Of a stretch of 64,000 nt of DNA, positions 35,379 to 44,340 are shown in pieces. The DNA comes from Halorubrum rubrum. Lineage in GTDB: Archaea > Halobacteriota > Halobacteria > Halobacteriales > Haloferacaceae. A program made the position numbers and the translations under genes. Location of the stretch: NCBI RefSeq assembly GCF_024494685.1, contig NZ_JANHDM010000010.1:62001-126000 (forward strand), given 5' to 3'. The notes beneath the pieces are model-generated. The model worked only from the letters and a program-made list of their open reading frames with translations. It was not told where the DNA came from and did not search any database. Positions within the stretch are counted from its first letter, which is position 1. Every line of letters starts with the position of its first letter.

Positions 35379-35448
35379 GCCGGATCCCTCCCTCCTTCCG
35401 TCTCCTCCCCGAACCGCCGGTTCCTCCGCCCCGAACCGCGGGCGCAAC

Positions 35449-35458
35449 CTACATATCC
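35449..35458 (+). promoter_or_regulatory. TATA box of trxB
   Basis: CTACATATCC lies 22-31 bp before the trxB ATG at 35480, with a GC-rich BRE-like CGGGCGCAAC just upstream. The intervening sequence has no strong ribosome-binding site, so a leaderless message is expected. Confidence 0.5.
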
Positions 35459-35479
35459 CGCCGCCACGAACAGTATAGT

Positions 35480-36550
35480 ATGAGCGATGAAATACTCGAG
35501 CACCGACGGCTCCTCGTCGCCGGAAGCGGGATCGCCGCGCTCAGCGCGGCGATCTACGCCGCCCGGTCGAACAACGACCCGCTGTTGATCGAGGGCGACG
35601 AGCCCGGCGGCCAGCTCACGCTCACGACCGACGTGGAGAACTATCCGGGCTTCCCCGAGGGGATCTCCGGGCCGGAGCTCATCAACGAGATGCGCGAGCA
35701 GGCGGAGAAGTTCGGGTCCGAGCTCCGGAGCGGGATCGTCGCCGACGTACGGAAGGAGCCCGCGGGACACTTCCGGGTCGAGCTCACGAACGGCGACGTC
35801 TACACCGCGGACGCCGTGATCGCCGCCTCCGGGGCCAGCGCCCGGACGCTCGGCGTCCCCGGCGAGGACGAGCTGATGGGGTACGGGCTCTCGACGTGTG
35901 CGACGTGTGACGGCGCGTTCTTCCGCGGCGAGGACATGCTCGTCGTCGGCGGCGGCGACGCCGCCATGGAGGAGGCCAACTTCCTCACGAAGTTCGCCGA
36001 CACCGTCTACATCGCGCACCGCCGCGAGGAGTTCCGCGCGGAGGACGTCTGGATCGAGCGCGTGATGGACAAGGTCGACGACGGCGAGATCGAGATCCTG
36101 AAGAACACGGAGCTCACCGAGATCCACGGCAGCGCGGAGGAGGGGATCACGGGCGTCACGCTCGTCGAGCATCCCGAGGGCCACCCCACGGAGAAGCTCG
36201 CGGACCCGGCGACCGCCGAGGAGGTCGAGGAGTACGACTTCGACGTGGGCGCGGTGTTCTACGCCATCGGCCACACCCCGAACACGGCGTACCTGGAGGA
36301 GACCGGCGTCGAGCTCGACGACGCCGGCTACCTCCTGACGCGGGGCGGCCGCGACGGGAACCAGACCGCGACCGCGGTCGAGGGGATCTTCGGTGCGGGC
36401 GACGTGGTCGACCACCACTACCAGCAGGCGGTGACCGCCGGCGGGATGGGCGTGAAGGCCGCGCTCGACGCCGACGACTACCTCTCCGACCGCGAGCGCG
36501 CCGGCGAGCTCCGCGAGCCCGCGCCCGTCGCCGCCGAGGGCGACGACTGA
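35480..36550 (+). CDS. trxB: Thioredoxin-disulfide reductase
   Basis: A 356-residue FAD/NAD(P)H flavoenzyme that reduces thioredoxin. N-terminal FAD motif VAGSGIAALSAAIYAARS (positions 12-29), redox CATC in TCATCDGAFF near 139, and NAD(P) motif VVGGGDAAMEEANFL near 154. The C-terminal FAD motif is GIFGAGDVVDHHYQQAVTAG near 315. The protein is about 30 residues longer than bacterial TrxB, with an insert around 235-255 (EGHPTEKLADPATAEEVEE). A thioredoxin gene lies 5 kb downstream. Confidence 0.95.
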   Translation: MSDEILEHRRLLVAGSGIAALSAAIYAARSNNDPLLIEGDEPGGQLTLTTDVENYPGFPEGISGPELINEMREQAEKFGSELRSGIVADVRKEPAGHFRVELTNGDVYTADAVIAASGASARTLGVPGEDELMGYGLSTCATCDGAFFRGEDMLVVGGGDAAMEEANFLTKFADTVYIAHRREEFRAEDVWIERVMDKVDDGEIEILKNTELTEIHGSAEEGITGVTLVEHPEGHPTEKLADPATAEEVEEYDFDVGAVFYAIGHTPNTAYLEETGVELDDAGYLLTRGGRDGNQTATAVEGIFGAGDVVDHHYQQAVTAGGMGVKAALDADDYLSDRERAGELREPAPVAAEGDD

Positions 36551-36605
36551 GCGGGGAGCGACCGAGCGATCCCGTAACGTGCGGTCCGATCGATCCTGAA
36601 CCCCG

Positions 36606-37817
36606 TCAGGAGAGCACCTCCACCTCGTAGCCGTCGGCCTCCAGCTCCTCGACGATGCTCGCGGCGTGTTCGGCGTCGTCGGTCTCGAGCTCGAGTTCGA
36701 GCTCCGCCGCGTTGACCGCGACGTCCCGCGAGGTGCGGTCGTGGTGGACCGCGTACACGTTCGCGCCGGCACGCGCGACGATGCTCGAGACGCGCTCGAG
36801 CTCGCCCGGTCGGTCCTTCAGGTCGACGGTGAGCTTGAGGTACCGACCCATCTGGACGAGCCCGCGGCGGATCACCGTCCCGAGCCGGTTGAGGTCGATG
36901 TTGCCGCCACACAACGCGGCGACGATCGTCTCGTCGTCCTCGTAGTCGAACGCCTCCGAGAGCGTCGCCGCCAGCGCGACCGCGCCGGCCCCCTCGACGA
37001 GGGTCTTCGAGCGCTCCAAAAGCAACGTGAGCGCTAAGGCGATCTCCCGGTCGTCGACGGTCACCACCTCGTCGACGTACTCGCGCATGACCGCGAAGGG
37101 CTCCTCGCCGATCGAGCGGGTGGCGATCCCGTCGGCGATGGTGTCGACGCCCTTGATCTCGCGGATCTCGCCCGCCGAGAGCGACGCGGCCGCCGAGGCC
37201 GCGCCCTCCGCTTGGACCCCCACGACCCGGACGTCGTCGAGCCGCTCCTTGACCGCGACGGCGACGCCCGAGATCAGCCCGCCGCCGCCGATCGGGACGA
37301 CGACGGTGTCGAGGTCGGGGCAGTCGTCGGCGATCTCCAGCCCGAGGGTGCCCTGCCCGGCCATCACGGCTGGATCGTCGAAGGCGTGGACGTACGTCAA
37401 CCCCTGTTCGCGCTCCAGCTGGTGGGCGACCGCCTGCGCCTCGTCGTAGTCGACGCCCTCCAGTCGGACGCTCGCGCCGTAGCCGCGGGTGGCTTTCACC
37501 TTCGAGACGGGCGCGAACTTCGGCATTACGACGGTGGCGTCGACGCCGGCGCGCTCGGCCGCCAGCGCGACCCCCTGTGCGTGGTTGCCGGCGCTGGCCG
37601 TGACGACGCCGGCCTCGCGGGCCTCGGCCGGGAGCGTCGCGATCCGGTTCGTCGCCCCGCGGATCTTGAACGCGCCGGTGCGCTGGAAGTTCTCGAGTTT
37701 GAGGTGGACGTCCGCGCCGGTCATCTCCGAGAACGTCCGCGACCGTTCGAGCGGCGTGCGGCGGGCGACGCCGTCGACCCGTTCGCGGGCGGCCTCGATG
37801 TCGGCCAACGAGATCAT
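36606..37817 (-). CDS. ilvA: Threonine ammonia-lyase (threonine deaminase)
   Basis: A 403-residue PLP enzyme converting threonine to 2-oxobutanoate for isoleucine synthesis. PLP lysine is in NFQRTGAFKIRGATN near 50-64; phosphate-binding GGGGLISG near 180; SAGNHAQGVALAAE near 82. Residues 325-403 form a single ACT domain (VDLKDRPGELERVSSIVAR, NVYAVHHDRTS), typical of the short archaeal/catabolic form. ATG 37817 gives the usual MISLADIEAARERV start; upstream in-frame codons run into the promoter region. Confidence 0.94.
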   Translation of the reverse strand: MISLADIEAARERVDGVARRTPLERSRTFSEMTGADVHLKLENFQRTGAFKIRGATNRIATLPAEAREAGVVTASAGNHAQGVALAAERAGVDATVVMPKFAPVSKVKATRGYGASVRLEGVDYDEAQAVAHQLEREQGLTYVHAFDDPAVMAGQGTLGLEIADDCPDLDTVVVPIGGGGLISGVAVAVKERLDDVRVVGVQAEGAASAAASLSAGEIREIKGVDTIADGIATRSIGEEPFAVMREYVDEVVTVDDREIALALTLLLERSKTLVEGAGAVALAATLSEAFDYEDDETIVAALCGGNIDLNRLGTVIRRGLVQMGRYLKLTVDLKDRPGELERVSSIVARAGANVYAVHHDRTSRDVAVNAAELELELETDDAEHAASIVEELEADGYEVEVLS

Positions 37818-38053
37818 ACGCCCCGTGGCGACGCCGCGGGCTAATCGGTTCCGGTCGTCGCCCGTTCCGGTCGTCCGAGCGGTTCGCGGGATCCTCGCCG
37901 CGTCGCTCGCGATGGAACGCGTGAAAGGAAGGGGGAATGCACGCGTGTGACGTGCGACTGAAGACAGTGGACGGCGATACAAAAAGGTCCGGCAGGCGGA
38001 GTGAAAGTGAAACTGTGGGACTGCGTCGACATCGATCGGTCGTCGGACCGGCG

Positions 38054-38461
38054 TCAGACGGTCGATCCCTGATCGAGACGGACGGCGACGTCGGTTCGAT
38101 CGAGGTGCCGCTCCACCCGCTCGCGGAACTCGCCGTCGCCCGGCCACGTCGCGTCCGCGTCGAGCCGATCGGGGTCGCCGACGTAGACGATCGCCTCCTC
38201 GGGGTAGCCGTCGGGCGCGTCGAGCGGTACCGTGACCCGGAGGTAGAGCCCGTCGTCGACGCCCTCGTACGCGTCGAGCGTCTCGATCTCGTCGGTCCGG
38301 AGGAGCCGCCCCGCCGTCTCCTCGCCGGGTGCGAGCGTCGGGTAGCGCCCCTCGACGAGATGGAGTCCGGAGAGGGTCGCCGATCCGACGAAGACGAACG
38401 AGTCGAGCAGCGCTCCCACGCGATCGGGCTCGGTGAGGGTTCCGTAGACGAAGGCGTCCAT
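38054..38461 (-). CDS. Gamma-glutamylcyclotransferase-like (AIG2/GGCT) protein
   Basis: A 135-residue protein from ATG 38461. The substrate-loop motif AFVYGTLTEPDRV (positions 3-15) and the acid residue region AGRLLRTDEIETLDAYEGVDDGLY (positions 62-85) are the family hallmarks, with YLRVTVPL and AIVYVGD following. These enzymes release 5-oxoproline from gamma-glutamyl compounds. Haloarchaea make gamma-glutamylcysteine as their main thiol, so such compounds could be the substrate; that link is inference. Confidence 0.85.
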   Translation of the reverse strand: MDAFVYGTLTEPDRVGALLDSFVFVGSATLSGLHLVEGRYPTLAPGEETAGRLLRTDEIETLDAYEGVDDGLYLRVTVPLDAPDGYPEEAIVYVGDPDRLDADATWPGDGEFRERVERHLDRTDVAVRLDQGSTV

Positions 38462-38637
38462 GGCCCGTCTGGGTCGTTCGGGCGTTTGAACGTTCGGGCA
38501 GCCGTCCGGTCGGTTGCCGCCGCCCGCCGGTCGTCTTCCGTCCGCCAACTCACCCACCGTCCCCCTCCGTCGATCGCGCGCTACCCGCTCTCGACACGCA
38601 ACGGTTTTTGTTCGAAGCCGCGAAAGACGACCACATC

Positions 38638-39777
38638 GTGTGGAGACCACGAGGATCCGCCGTCGTCGTCGGGATCGGCTGTAGCCTCCTGCTCGTCGCG
38701 ACGGTTCACCACGGGACGGAGATCGAAACCGTCGGGGGGACGCTCGGTCCCGCGCTCGCGCTCGCGCTCGACGGCGGGATCGCCCTCGGCGTCGTCTATG
38801 CGGGGGTCCGGGTCCGAGAAGCCGGCTTCACCCGCCTCGAGGAGGGACGCGTCGCTCGGTGGACCGCGGTAGGAACGCTCCTCGCGGCAGGAGCCATCGG
38901 CGCGACGCTTCTCGTCCGGGCAGTCGAGGGACGTCCCCTCATCGAACCCGTTTTTCCGCTTCTGGTCGCCGCCGGTTCGGGGGCGCTCGGCGGCGCGATC
39001 TCGGGATACCTCGCCGTTCGACAGGAGGCGGAGGCTCGCCGTGCGCACGACGCCACGCGGGCGGTTTCGTTCGTGAACCACCTGCTTCGTCACGACCTCC
39101 GGAACGACCTCTCGACGATCCGGGGATACGCGGACCTCGCCGAAGCGACCAGCCACGGCGATGGGATCGCCGCCGCCGAGCCCGGATCCGACGACGGGAA
39201 CGGCCCCGACGGCCGCGACGCCGCGGCCGTGATCGCGACCAAGGCCGACGAGGGGCTCGATCGACTCGAGACGACGAGCGCCGTCACCGACGCGCTCGTC
39301 GGCGACGCCGATCTCTATCGGGTTGATCTCGCGGCGGTCACGCGAGAGATACTCGAGGGGATCACGGACCGGTCCGACGTGACACTCGATGCCTATCTGA
39401 CGGAGACGGCCCCGGTCACGGCGAACGACGGGCTCCGCTCCGTCGTCGACAACCTCGTCGAGAACGCCGTCGAGCACGCGGGCGGCGACGCCACCCTCCG
39501 GGTCGCCATCACCGAGGGCGACGAAACGGTCACGCTGTCGATCGACGACGACGGCCCCGGAATCCCGCCCGAGCGGCGGGCCACGCTGTTTCCAAACGGC
39601 GGCGGGGACGGCGCGACAGCCGGCGGATCCGGTGACCGCCACGGCGACTCCGAGGGCGGCGGGCTGTTCATCGTCGACAGCCTCGTCGAGGAGTACGGCG
39701 GCACGGTCGCGGTCGGGGAGGCCGACCTCGGCGGCGCCCGGTTCGAGGTGACGCTCCCCCGAGCGGACGAGGACTGA
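38638..39777 (+). CDS. Membrane-bound sensor histidine kinase
   Basis: About 379 residues from GTG 38638. A TTG at 38608 is also in frame but overlaps the TATA-like GGTTTTTG at 38603-38610. Four hydrophobic segments lie at about 6-24, 34-57, 77-95 and 103-126. The phospho-acceptor is H152 in LLRHDLRNDLSTIRGYA. The ATPase domain has VVDNLVENAVEHAGG (N box), SIDDDGPGIPPE and GGGLFIVDSLVEEYGG. It is a haloarchaeal 4-TM kinase with no extracytoplasmic sensor domain and no adjacent regulator. Confidence 0.9.
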   Translation: MWRPRGSAVVVGIGCSLLLVATVHHGTEIETVGGTLGPALALALDGGIALGVVYAGVRVREAGFTRLEEGRVARWTAVGTLLAAGAIGATLLVRAVEGRPLIEPVFPLLVAAGSGALGGAISGYLAVRQEAEARRAHDATRAVSFVNHLLRHDLRNDLSTIRGYADLAEATSHGDGIAAAEPGSDDGNGPDGRDAAAVIATKADEGLDRLETTSAVTDALVGDADLYRVDLAAVTREILEGITDRSDVTLDAYLTETAPVTANDGLRSVVDNLVENAVEHAGGDATLRVAITEGDETVTLSIDDDGPGIPPERRATLFPNGGGDGATAGGSGDRHGDSEGGGLFIVDSLVEEYGGTVAVGEADLGGARFEVTLPRADED

Positions 39778-39897
39778 TTCGATCCTTCGAAGTCCGCCAC
39801 GAGTTCTCGCGTTCGCGACCCCCAGCCGCCGGCCGGCTTCCGACCCGTTCACCGCCTCCGATAGCTAGAACCCGACGGAGTCCCTCCACGGTGACGC

Positions 39898-41304
39898 ATG
39901 GACCTCCCGCGCGTCCGGCGCGTCTGGAAGCGCGTGTTCGCGCTCGCGTGGCCGGTGATGGCCGAACAGACGTTCCGGACCGCGATGCGGACGACGGACG
40001 TCGTCGTCAGCGCGCTCTTCTCGCCGGCCGCGGTGGTCGCGATCGGGCTCGCTGACCTGTACGCGCGGTTCCCGCTCCGGATCGGGCTCGGGCTCGGCGG
40101 CGGCGCGATCGCGCTCTCCTCACAGGACACCGGCGCGGGCGAGACGGCGACCCGCGACGAGGCGATCACGCAGGCGATCCTGCTCGGCGCGCTCGCGGGG
40201 GTCCCGTTCGTCCTCTTCGGGCTGTTCCTCGGCGAGGCCGCGATCGACGTGTTCGGCCGGCTGATCGGCCGGGAGACCCCGCCGGAGGTCGTCTCGCTCG
40301 GCTCGGCGTACCTCGCCATCGTCTTCGCGACGGCCCCGGCGAGACACGTCTCGCTCGTGGCCGCGCGGGCGCTTCAGGGTACCGGCGACACCAGAACGCC
40401 GATGTACGTGAACGTCCTCGCGAACTCCCTCAACGTCGTCGGGTCGGTCCTCCTCGGGCTCGGTCTGCTCGGGCTTCCCCGTCTGGAGATCGTCGGCGTC
40501 GGGCTCGCGACCGGGGCCGCGAACGTCCTCACGGCGGTCCTGCTCTGTGCGGCGATCCGGGGGTCGTGGACCGACGCCGAGTTCGTTCGACCGCGGAATC
40601 CGACGATCGCGGGACAGCTGCTCCGCGTGAGCGCGCCGCGGGTGGCCGAGGGGTTCAGCTCCGAGGCCGCGGAGTTCCCCTTCAACGCCCTGCTCCTCGG
40701 CTTCGGCGAGGCGGTCAACGCCGGCTTCCAGATCGGCCGCCGGGTCTACCAGCAGGTCACCGGCCCGCTCTCGCGCGGGTACAACGTCGCGGCCTCGGTG
40801 TTGGTCGGGCAGGCGCTCGGCGCGGGCGAGCCGGACGACGCCCGGTTCGACGGGTGGGCCGTCGCGGCGCTCGGGCTCCTCTCGGTCGGGGGCGTCGGGC
40901 TCGGGCTCGTCGCGCTCGCGCCGCGCGTCGTCCGGCTCTTCACGTCCGACCCGGCGACCGTCGAGTACGCGGTCGACTTCGCGCGGGTGTACGGCCTCGC
41001 GGGCGGCGCACTCGCCTGTTTCACGTCGCTGTCGGGCGCGCTCCAGGGCGCGAGCGAGACCCGGATCCCCCTCGCGGCGCGGCTCACGGGGATGTTCGGG
41101 CTGTTCCTCGGTGCCTCCTGGGTGTTGAGCCGAACCGCGGGGGTCGGCCCGCCCGGCGCGTACGCCGGGGTGTTCCTCGCGTACTGTTGGATGGCGCTCG
41201 TCGTCGCCGTCGGCTTCCGACACGCGGAGTGGGCGACGCGAGCCGCGACGATGATGGCGGAACGCGGCAGCGGCGGGGACGCGGTCGCGGGTGACGGCGA
41301 CTAG
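39898..41304 (+). CDS. MATE-family efflux transporter
   Basis: A 468-residue integral membrane protein with about 12 hydrophobic helices in two similar halves. MATE landmarks are LAWPVMAEQTFRTAMRTTDVV near 16-36, RALQGTGDTRTPMYVNVLAN near 157-176 in the first half, and SGALQGASETRIPLAARL near 380-397 in the second. The family exports drugs or organic cations using Na+ or H+. Substrate unknown. No local regulator. Confidence 0.93.
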   Translation: MDLPRVRRVWKRVFALAWPVMAEQTFRTAMRTTDVVVSALFSPAAVVAIGLADLYARFPLRIGLGLGGGAIALSSQDTGAGETATRDEAITQAILLGALAGVPFVLFGLFLGEAAIDVFGRLIGRETPPEVVSLGSAYLAIVFATAPARHVSLVAARALQGTGDTRTPMYVNVLANSLNVVGSVLLGLGLLGLPRLEIVGVGLATGAANVLTAVLLCAAIRGSWTDAEFVRPRNPTIAGQLLRVSAPRVAEGFSSEAAEFPFNALLLGFGEAVNAGFQIGRRVYQQVTGPLSRGYNVAASVLVGQALGAGEPDDARFDGWAVAALGLLSVGGVGLGLVALAPRVVRLFTSDPATVEYAVDFARVYGLAGGALACFTSLSGALQGASETRIPLAARLTGMFGLFLGASWVLSRTAGVGPPGAYAGVFLAYCWMALVVAVGFRHAEWATRAATMMAERGSGGDAVAGDGD

Positions 41305-41401
41305 AACGGCGGCTCGGCGCGGTGGGCGTCGGGAGAACGGGCGGTGGGCCGGACGGCGGGAGCCGTCCCGGTCGGAACGGGTCGACCCGAGTCGGACCGG
41401 C

Positions 41402-41551
41402 TCAGGCCGCGCGGCGTTCCTTCGCCTTCGGGCGGAGCTTGGTGTAGCCGCACTTGCGGCAGCGCCCGGCGTCGGGCGCGTTGCGGGCGTTACAGCGCAT
41501 ACAGATCTGTCGGTCGAGGTTGCGGCGTTCCGCAGCGTCGAAGCTGGCCAT
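41402..41551 (-). CDS. rpl40e: 50S ribosomal protein L40e
   Basis: A 49-residue basic protein from ATG 41549-41551 to TGA 41402-41404. It starts [17 protein letters not shown] and has four zinc Cys in [19 protein letters not shown], then the basic tail [14 protein letters not shown]. Length, Cys spacing and charge match archaeal L40e. Its high basic content stands out in this acidic proteome. Confidence 0.95.
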   Translation of the reverse strand: MASFDAAERRNLDRQICMRCNARNAPDAGRCRKCGYTKLRPKAKERRAA

Positions 41552-41628
41552 ACTCTCCGTGAGCACGCGGGCGCTGTAAAAGGTTGCGAGACGCGTCGGT
41601 GCGGGGATCCGTCGTTCCTATGTGCCGA

Positions 41629-41898
41629 CTACGCGCCGGCTTTCGATATCGCGGCCGTGATGTCCTCCTTCTGGGTGACCCCGACGAACCGGTCGACGAC
41701 GCCGTCGTCGTTCTCGACGATCAGCGTGGGCAGCGACCGGACCTGGTACTGGTTGGCGACGTCCTGCTCCTGGTCGACGTCGACCTTCTGTAGCTCGAAG
41801 GCGTCGCCGAGTTCCTCCTGGACCTCCTCCAGTATCGGGTCCTGCGTCTTACACGGGCCGCACCAGTCGGCGTAGAAATCCAGCACTCGAACGGTCAT
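41629..41898 (-). CDS. trxA: Thioredoxin
   Basis: An 89-residue thioredoxin from ATG 41898 (MTVRVLDFYADWCGPC). The redox motif WCGPC is at 12-16 and the cis-Pro loop is RSLPTLIVEN near 53. The first beta strand and helix of longer thioredoxins are missing. An upstream in-frame ATG at 41943 would only add arginine-rich residues. It likely serves as an electron carrier with TrxB. Confidence 0.92.
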   Translation of the reverse strand: MTVRVLDFYADWCGPCKTQDPILEEVQEELGDAFELQKVDVDQEQDVANQYQVRSLPTLIVENDDGVVDRFVGVTQKEDITAAISKAGA

Positions 41899-42077
41899 GG
41901 TTCGCCGACACGTAGCGTCGGCTCGCCGATAAGGGTTTCTCACGCGGCGGGGAGGTGGGGTGACCGATGACGGGCGGCGGTCGGAGTCCGCCCGAACGGC
42001 CGCGTTCCGGACGAGCGTTCCCGGCGGTCGAGCCCCGAGACGAAACGCTTAGGCCTGCGGACGGAGAACGGTCGAAC

Positions 42078-42242
42078 ATGAGCAGCGGCAGCAACTCCGG
42101 CGGACTGATGTCCAGCGCGGGGCTCGTCCGGTACTTCGACTCGCAGGACCGAAACGCCATCGCGCTCAACCCCAAGACCGTCCTCGCGTTCTGTATCCTC
42201 TTCGGCGTCTCCGTCCAGGTCCTCTCGCTGACGGTCGCGTAA
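42078..42242 (+). CDS. secG: Preprotein translocase Sec61-beta subunit
   Basis: A 54-residue tail-anchored protein: MSSGSNSGGLMSSAGLVRYF, then DSQDRNAIALNPKTV and one membrane helix (LAFCILFGVSVQVLSLTVA). The GLMSSAGLVRYF motif before a single C-terminal helix is the archaeal Sec61-beta/SecG signature. It is part of the SecYE-beta protein-conducting channel. The ATG at 42078 gives the expected N-terminus; about 17-25 bp upstream is AAACGCTTAG, a weak TATA. Confidence 0.95.
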   Translation: MSSGSNSGGLMSSAGLVRYFDSQDRNAIALNPKTVLAFCILFGVSVQVLSLTVA

Positions 42243-42328
42243 GGACGCTCCCACCTCCCCTCAGTCACCCTCCGTCAGTCGTCGGGACCGGACGAAACCG
42301 ACTTATTCGCGAGGCCCCGGATTCCGGT

Positions 42329-43012
42329 ATGGACCGTCGCCACTATCTGCGGTCGCTCGCCGTTCCCGCCGTCGCCGGGAGCGCCGGCTGTCTCGGCGTC
42401 TTGGGGAGTTCCGGAGCCGAAGGGACGGTACTCGATCCACCGGAGCAGGACCTGAGCGAGGCCTCTCACCCGAGTTACGGCGACGAGATGCCGCACGTCT
42501 CCGTCCCGGACCCGATCACCGGCGAGACGGTGTCGACCGAAGACCTGGAGGGCGAGCGGGCCGTCCTGTGGACCTCCTTTTACACCAACTGCCCGGACGG
42601 TGTCTGTCCCGCGCTCATCCTCCGGCTCCGGCGCGCACAGGCGGTCGCCACCGAGGAGGGGTACGACGACGAGGCGGCGTTCCTCGCGCTCACGTTCGAC
42701 CCCGAGCGCGACACCGCCGACGTCCTCCGCGAGTACGCCGACCAGCAGGGCGTCGACCTCGACGCCGGCAACTGGCACTTCCTCCGCCCGGAGAGCTACG
42801 AGCGTGGTCAGGAGCTGTTGGACGAGCACTTCGGGCTCGTGATCGAGAAGGCCGACGCGGACGACTACGAGAACCTGGAGTACCAGTTCCCCCACTACGG
42901 GCTCATCCTCCTCGCGAACAAGGAGGGGATCGTCGAGCGGGCGTACCCGCGAGGGCCGCAGACGGACATCGAACGGCTCGTCGACGACTTCGAACGGGTG
43001 GTGAACGCGTAG
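42329..43012 (+). CDS. SCO1/SenC-family lipoprotein (copper/thiol assembly factor)
   Basis: A 227-residue exported protein. The signal MDRRHYLRSLAVPAVAGSAG has RRHYL (Tat-like) and lipobox Cys21. The thioredoxin-fold domain spans about 55-225. The metal/thiol motif is TNCPDGVCPALI: C88 and C93 are separated by four residues, not the usual three of SCO1. The third ligand His is probably in FPHYGLILLANKEG near 189. SCO proteins insert copper into cytochrome oxidase CuA. The next two genes, TlpA-like and CcdA, form a redox-maturation cassette. Confidence 0.88.
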   Translation: MDRRHYLRSLAVPAVAGSAGCLGVLGSSGAEGTVLDPPEQDLSEASHPSYGDEMPHVSVPDPITGETVSTEDLEGERAVLWTSFYTNCPDGVCPALILRLRRAQAVATEEGYDDEAAFLALTFDPERDTADVLREYADQQGVDLDAGNWHFLRPESYERGQELLDEHFGLVIEKADADDYENLEYQFPHYGLILLANKEGIVERAYPRGPQTDIERLVDDFERVVNA

Positions 43013-43013
43013 G

Positions 43014-43556
43014 ATGGAGCGCCGCCACCTCCTCGCCGGGATCGCGAGCGCCGGCGTGTTGGGCGCGGGCGGCGTCGTCGCGACGGGGAACGTCCCGGCC
43101 GCGCTCGGCGGGTCGTCCGCGGAGCCCGTGGAGCCGATAACGCTCGACACGATCGAGGCCCCCGGCAGCCGAGACGGAGAGGTGACGATCCCCGCCCCCG
43201 ACCGACCGACATTCATCGACTTCTTCGGGACGTACTGTGACCCCTGTTGGGACCAGATGCCGGCGCTCGCCGAAGCGAACGATCGGACCGGCGACAGCGT
43301 GCTGTTCGTCTCGGTGACGACCGAGGACATCGGCGGCTTAGTCTCGGAGTCTCGAGTCGTCGAGATGTGGGAAGAGACCGGCGGCGACTGGCTTGCCGCG
43401 GCGGATCGATCCGCCGAGCTCGCGGCCAAGCTGGATGTCGGCGGCTATCCGACCGCGGTCGTCCTCGATTCGACCGGCCGGATCCGCTGGTCCGACTCCG
43501 GCGTCCACACCGCCGACACGCTCGTCGAGCGGATCGAGAGCGTGCTCGACCGATGA
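43014..43556 (+). CDS. TlpA/ResA-like exported thiol-disulfide protein
   Basis: A 180-residue protein whose ATG is one base after the SCO1 stop. The N-terminal MERRHLLAGIASAGVLGAGG is a Tat-like signal without a clear lipobox Cys. The thioredoxin fold has FIDFFGTYCDPCWDQMPAL (CDPC active site near 72) and the cis-Pro motif GGYPTAVVLDSTG near 145. It likely reduces apocytochrome c heme Cys or SCO thiols outside the membrane, supplied by CcdA. Confidence 0.9.
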   Translation: MERRHLLAGIASAGVLGAGGVVATGNVPAALGGSSAEPVEPITLDTIEAPGSRDGEVTIPAPDRPTFIDFFGTYCDPCWDQMPALAEANDRTGDSVLFVSVTTEDIGGLVSESRVVEMWEETGGDWLAAADRSAELAAKLDVGGYPTAVVLDSTGRIRWSDSGVHTADTLVERIESVLDR

Positions 43557-43592
43557 CGCGAGGCTACGGTCGATGACCCGGAACCTCCTCCG

Positions 43593-44258
43593 ATGACCGG
43601 GACGGCACTCGCGACCGACCTCTCCTTCGCGGTCGCCTCCGGCGTGGCGACGTTCTTCTCGCCGTGCGCGTACCCGCTTCTCCCCGGCTACGTCGGATTC
43701 TACGTGAACCAGACCGACGGGGAGGAGGTCTCCATCGCAGGCGCGGGAACCCGCGGGATCGCGGCCGGGGTCGGCGTGTTGGCGACCTTCGCCGTCCTCG
43801 CGGGCGCGACCGTCCGAATCGGGCACTCGACGCTCTCGAACATCACCGTCTTCGAGTCGCTCGTCGGCGGGCTGCTCGTCGTCTTCGGGCTGCTCGTCGT
43901 CGCCGGGCGGACGCCGTCGATATCGGTCCCGCTCCCCAAGCGCCGCGCGAGCGTCTTCGGGTTCGGGGTCTTCGGCGCGGGGTACGCGCTGGCGGGTGCG
44001 GGCTGTGTCGCGCCGATCTTCCTCGCCGTGGTCGCCCGCGCGATCGCGCTCCCGACCGAGGCCGCGCTGGTGCTCCTCGGCACCTACGCGGGCGTCGTCG
44101 CCGCGCTGATGGTCGCGACCACCGTGGCGACCGGGATGGGGCTGCTCACGAACGCCGGCCGGATCATGGCGCACTCGGGGACGCTGAAGCGCGTCGCCGG
44201 CGCGGTGATGGTGCTCGCGGGCGTCGGCCAGCTCTACCTCGCGCTCGTCGTCTACTGA
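43593..44258 (+). CDS. ccdA: CcdA-like thiol-electron transporter
   Basis: A 221-residue protein with six hydrophobic segments. The two redox Cys are in FFSPCAYPLLPGYVGFY (helix 1) and ALAGAGCVAPIFLAVVA (helix 4), matching CcdA/DsbD-beta. It moves electrons from cytosolic thioredoxin to exported thiol proteins. It follows the TlpA-like gene after 36 bp. Together with SCO1 and TlpA it suggests maturation of cytochrome c or a copper oxidase. Confidence 0.93.
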   Translation: MTGTALATDLSFAVASGVATFFSPCAYPLLPGYVGFYVNQTDGEEVSIAGAGTRGIAAGVGVLATFAVLAGATVRIGHSTLSNITVFESLVGGLLVVFGLLVVAGRTPSISVPLPKRRASVFGFGVFGAGYALAGAGCVAPIFLAVVARAIALPTEAALVLLGTYAGVVAALMVATTVATGMGLLTNAGRIMAHSGTLKRVAGAVMVLAGVGQLYLALVVY

Positions 44259-44340
44259 TCGGGTCTCTCCCGTACTGATCGGGTCGTCGCACGGATCGCC
44301 GTAGCGCGCCCTTTTTGGACGTGCCCCGCCGAGCGGTGGT

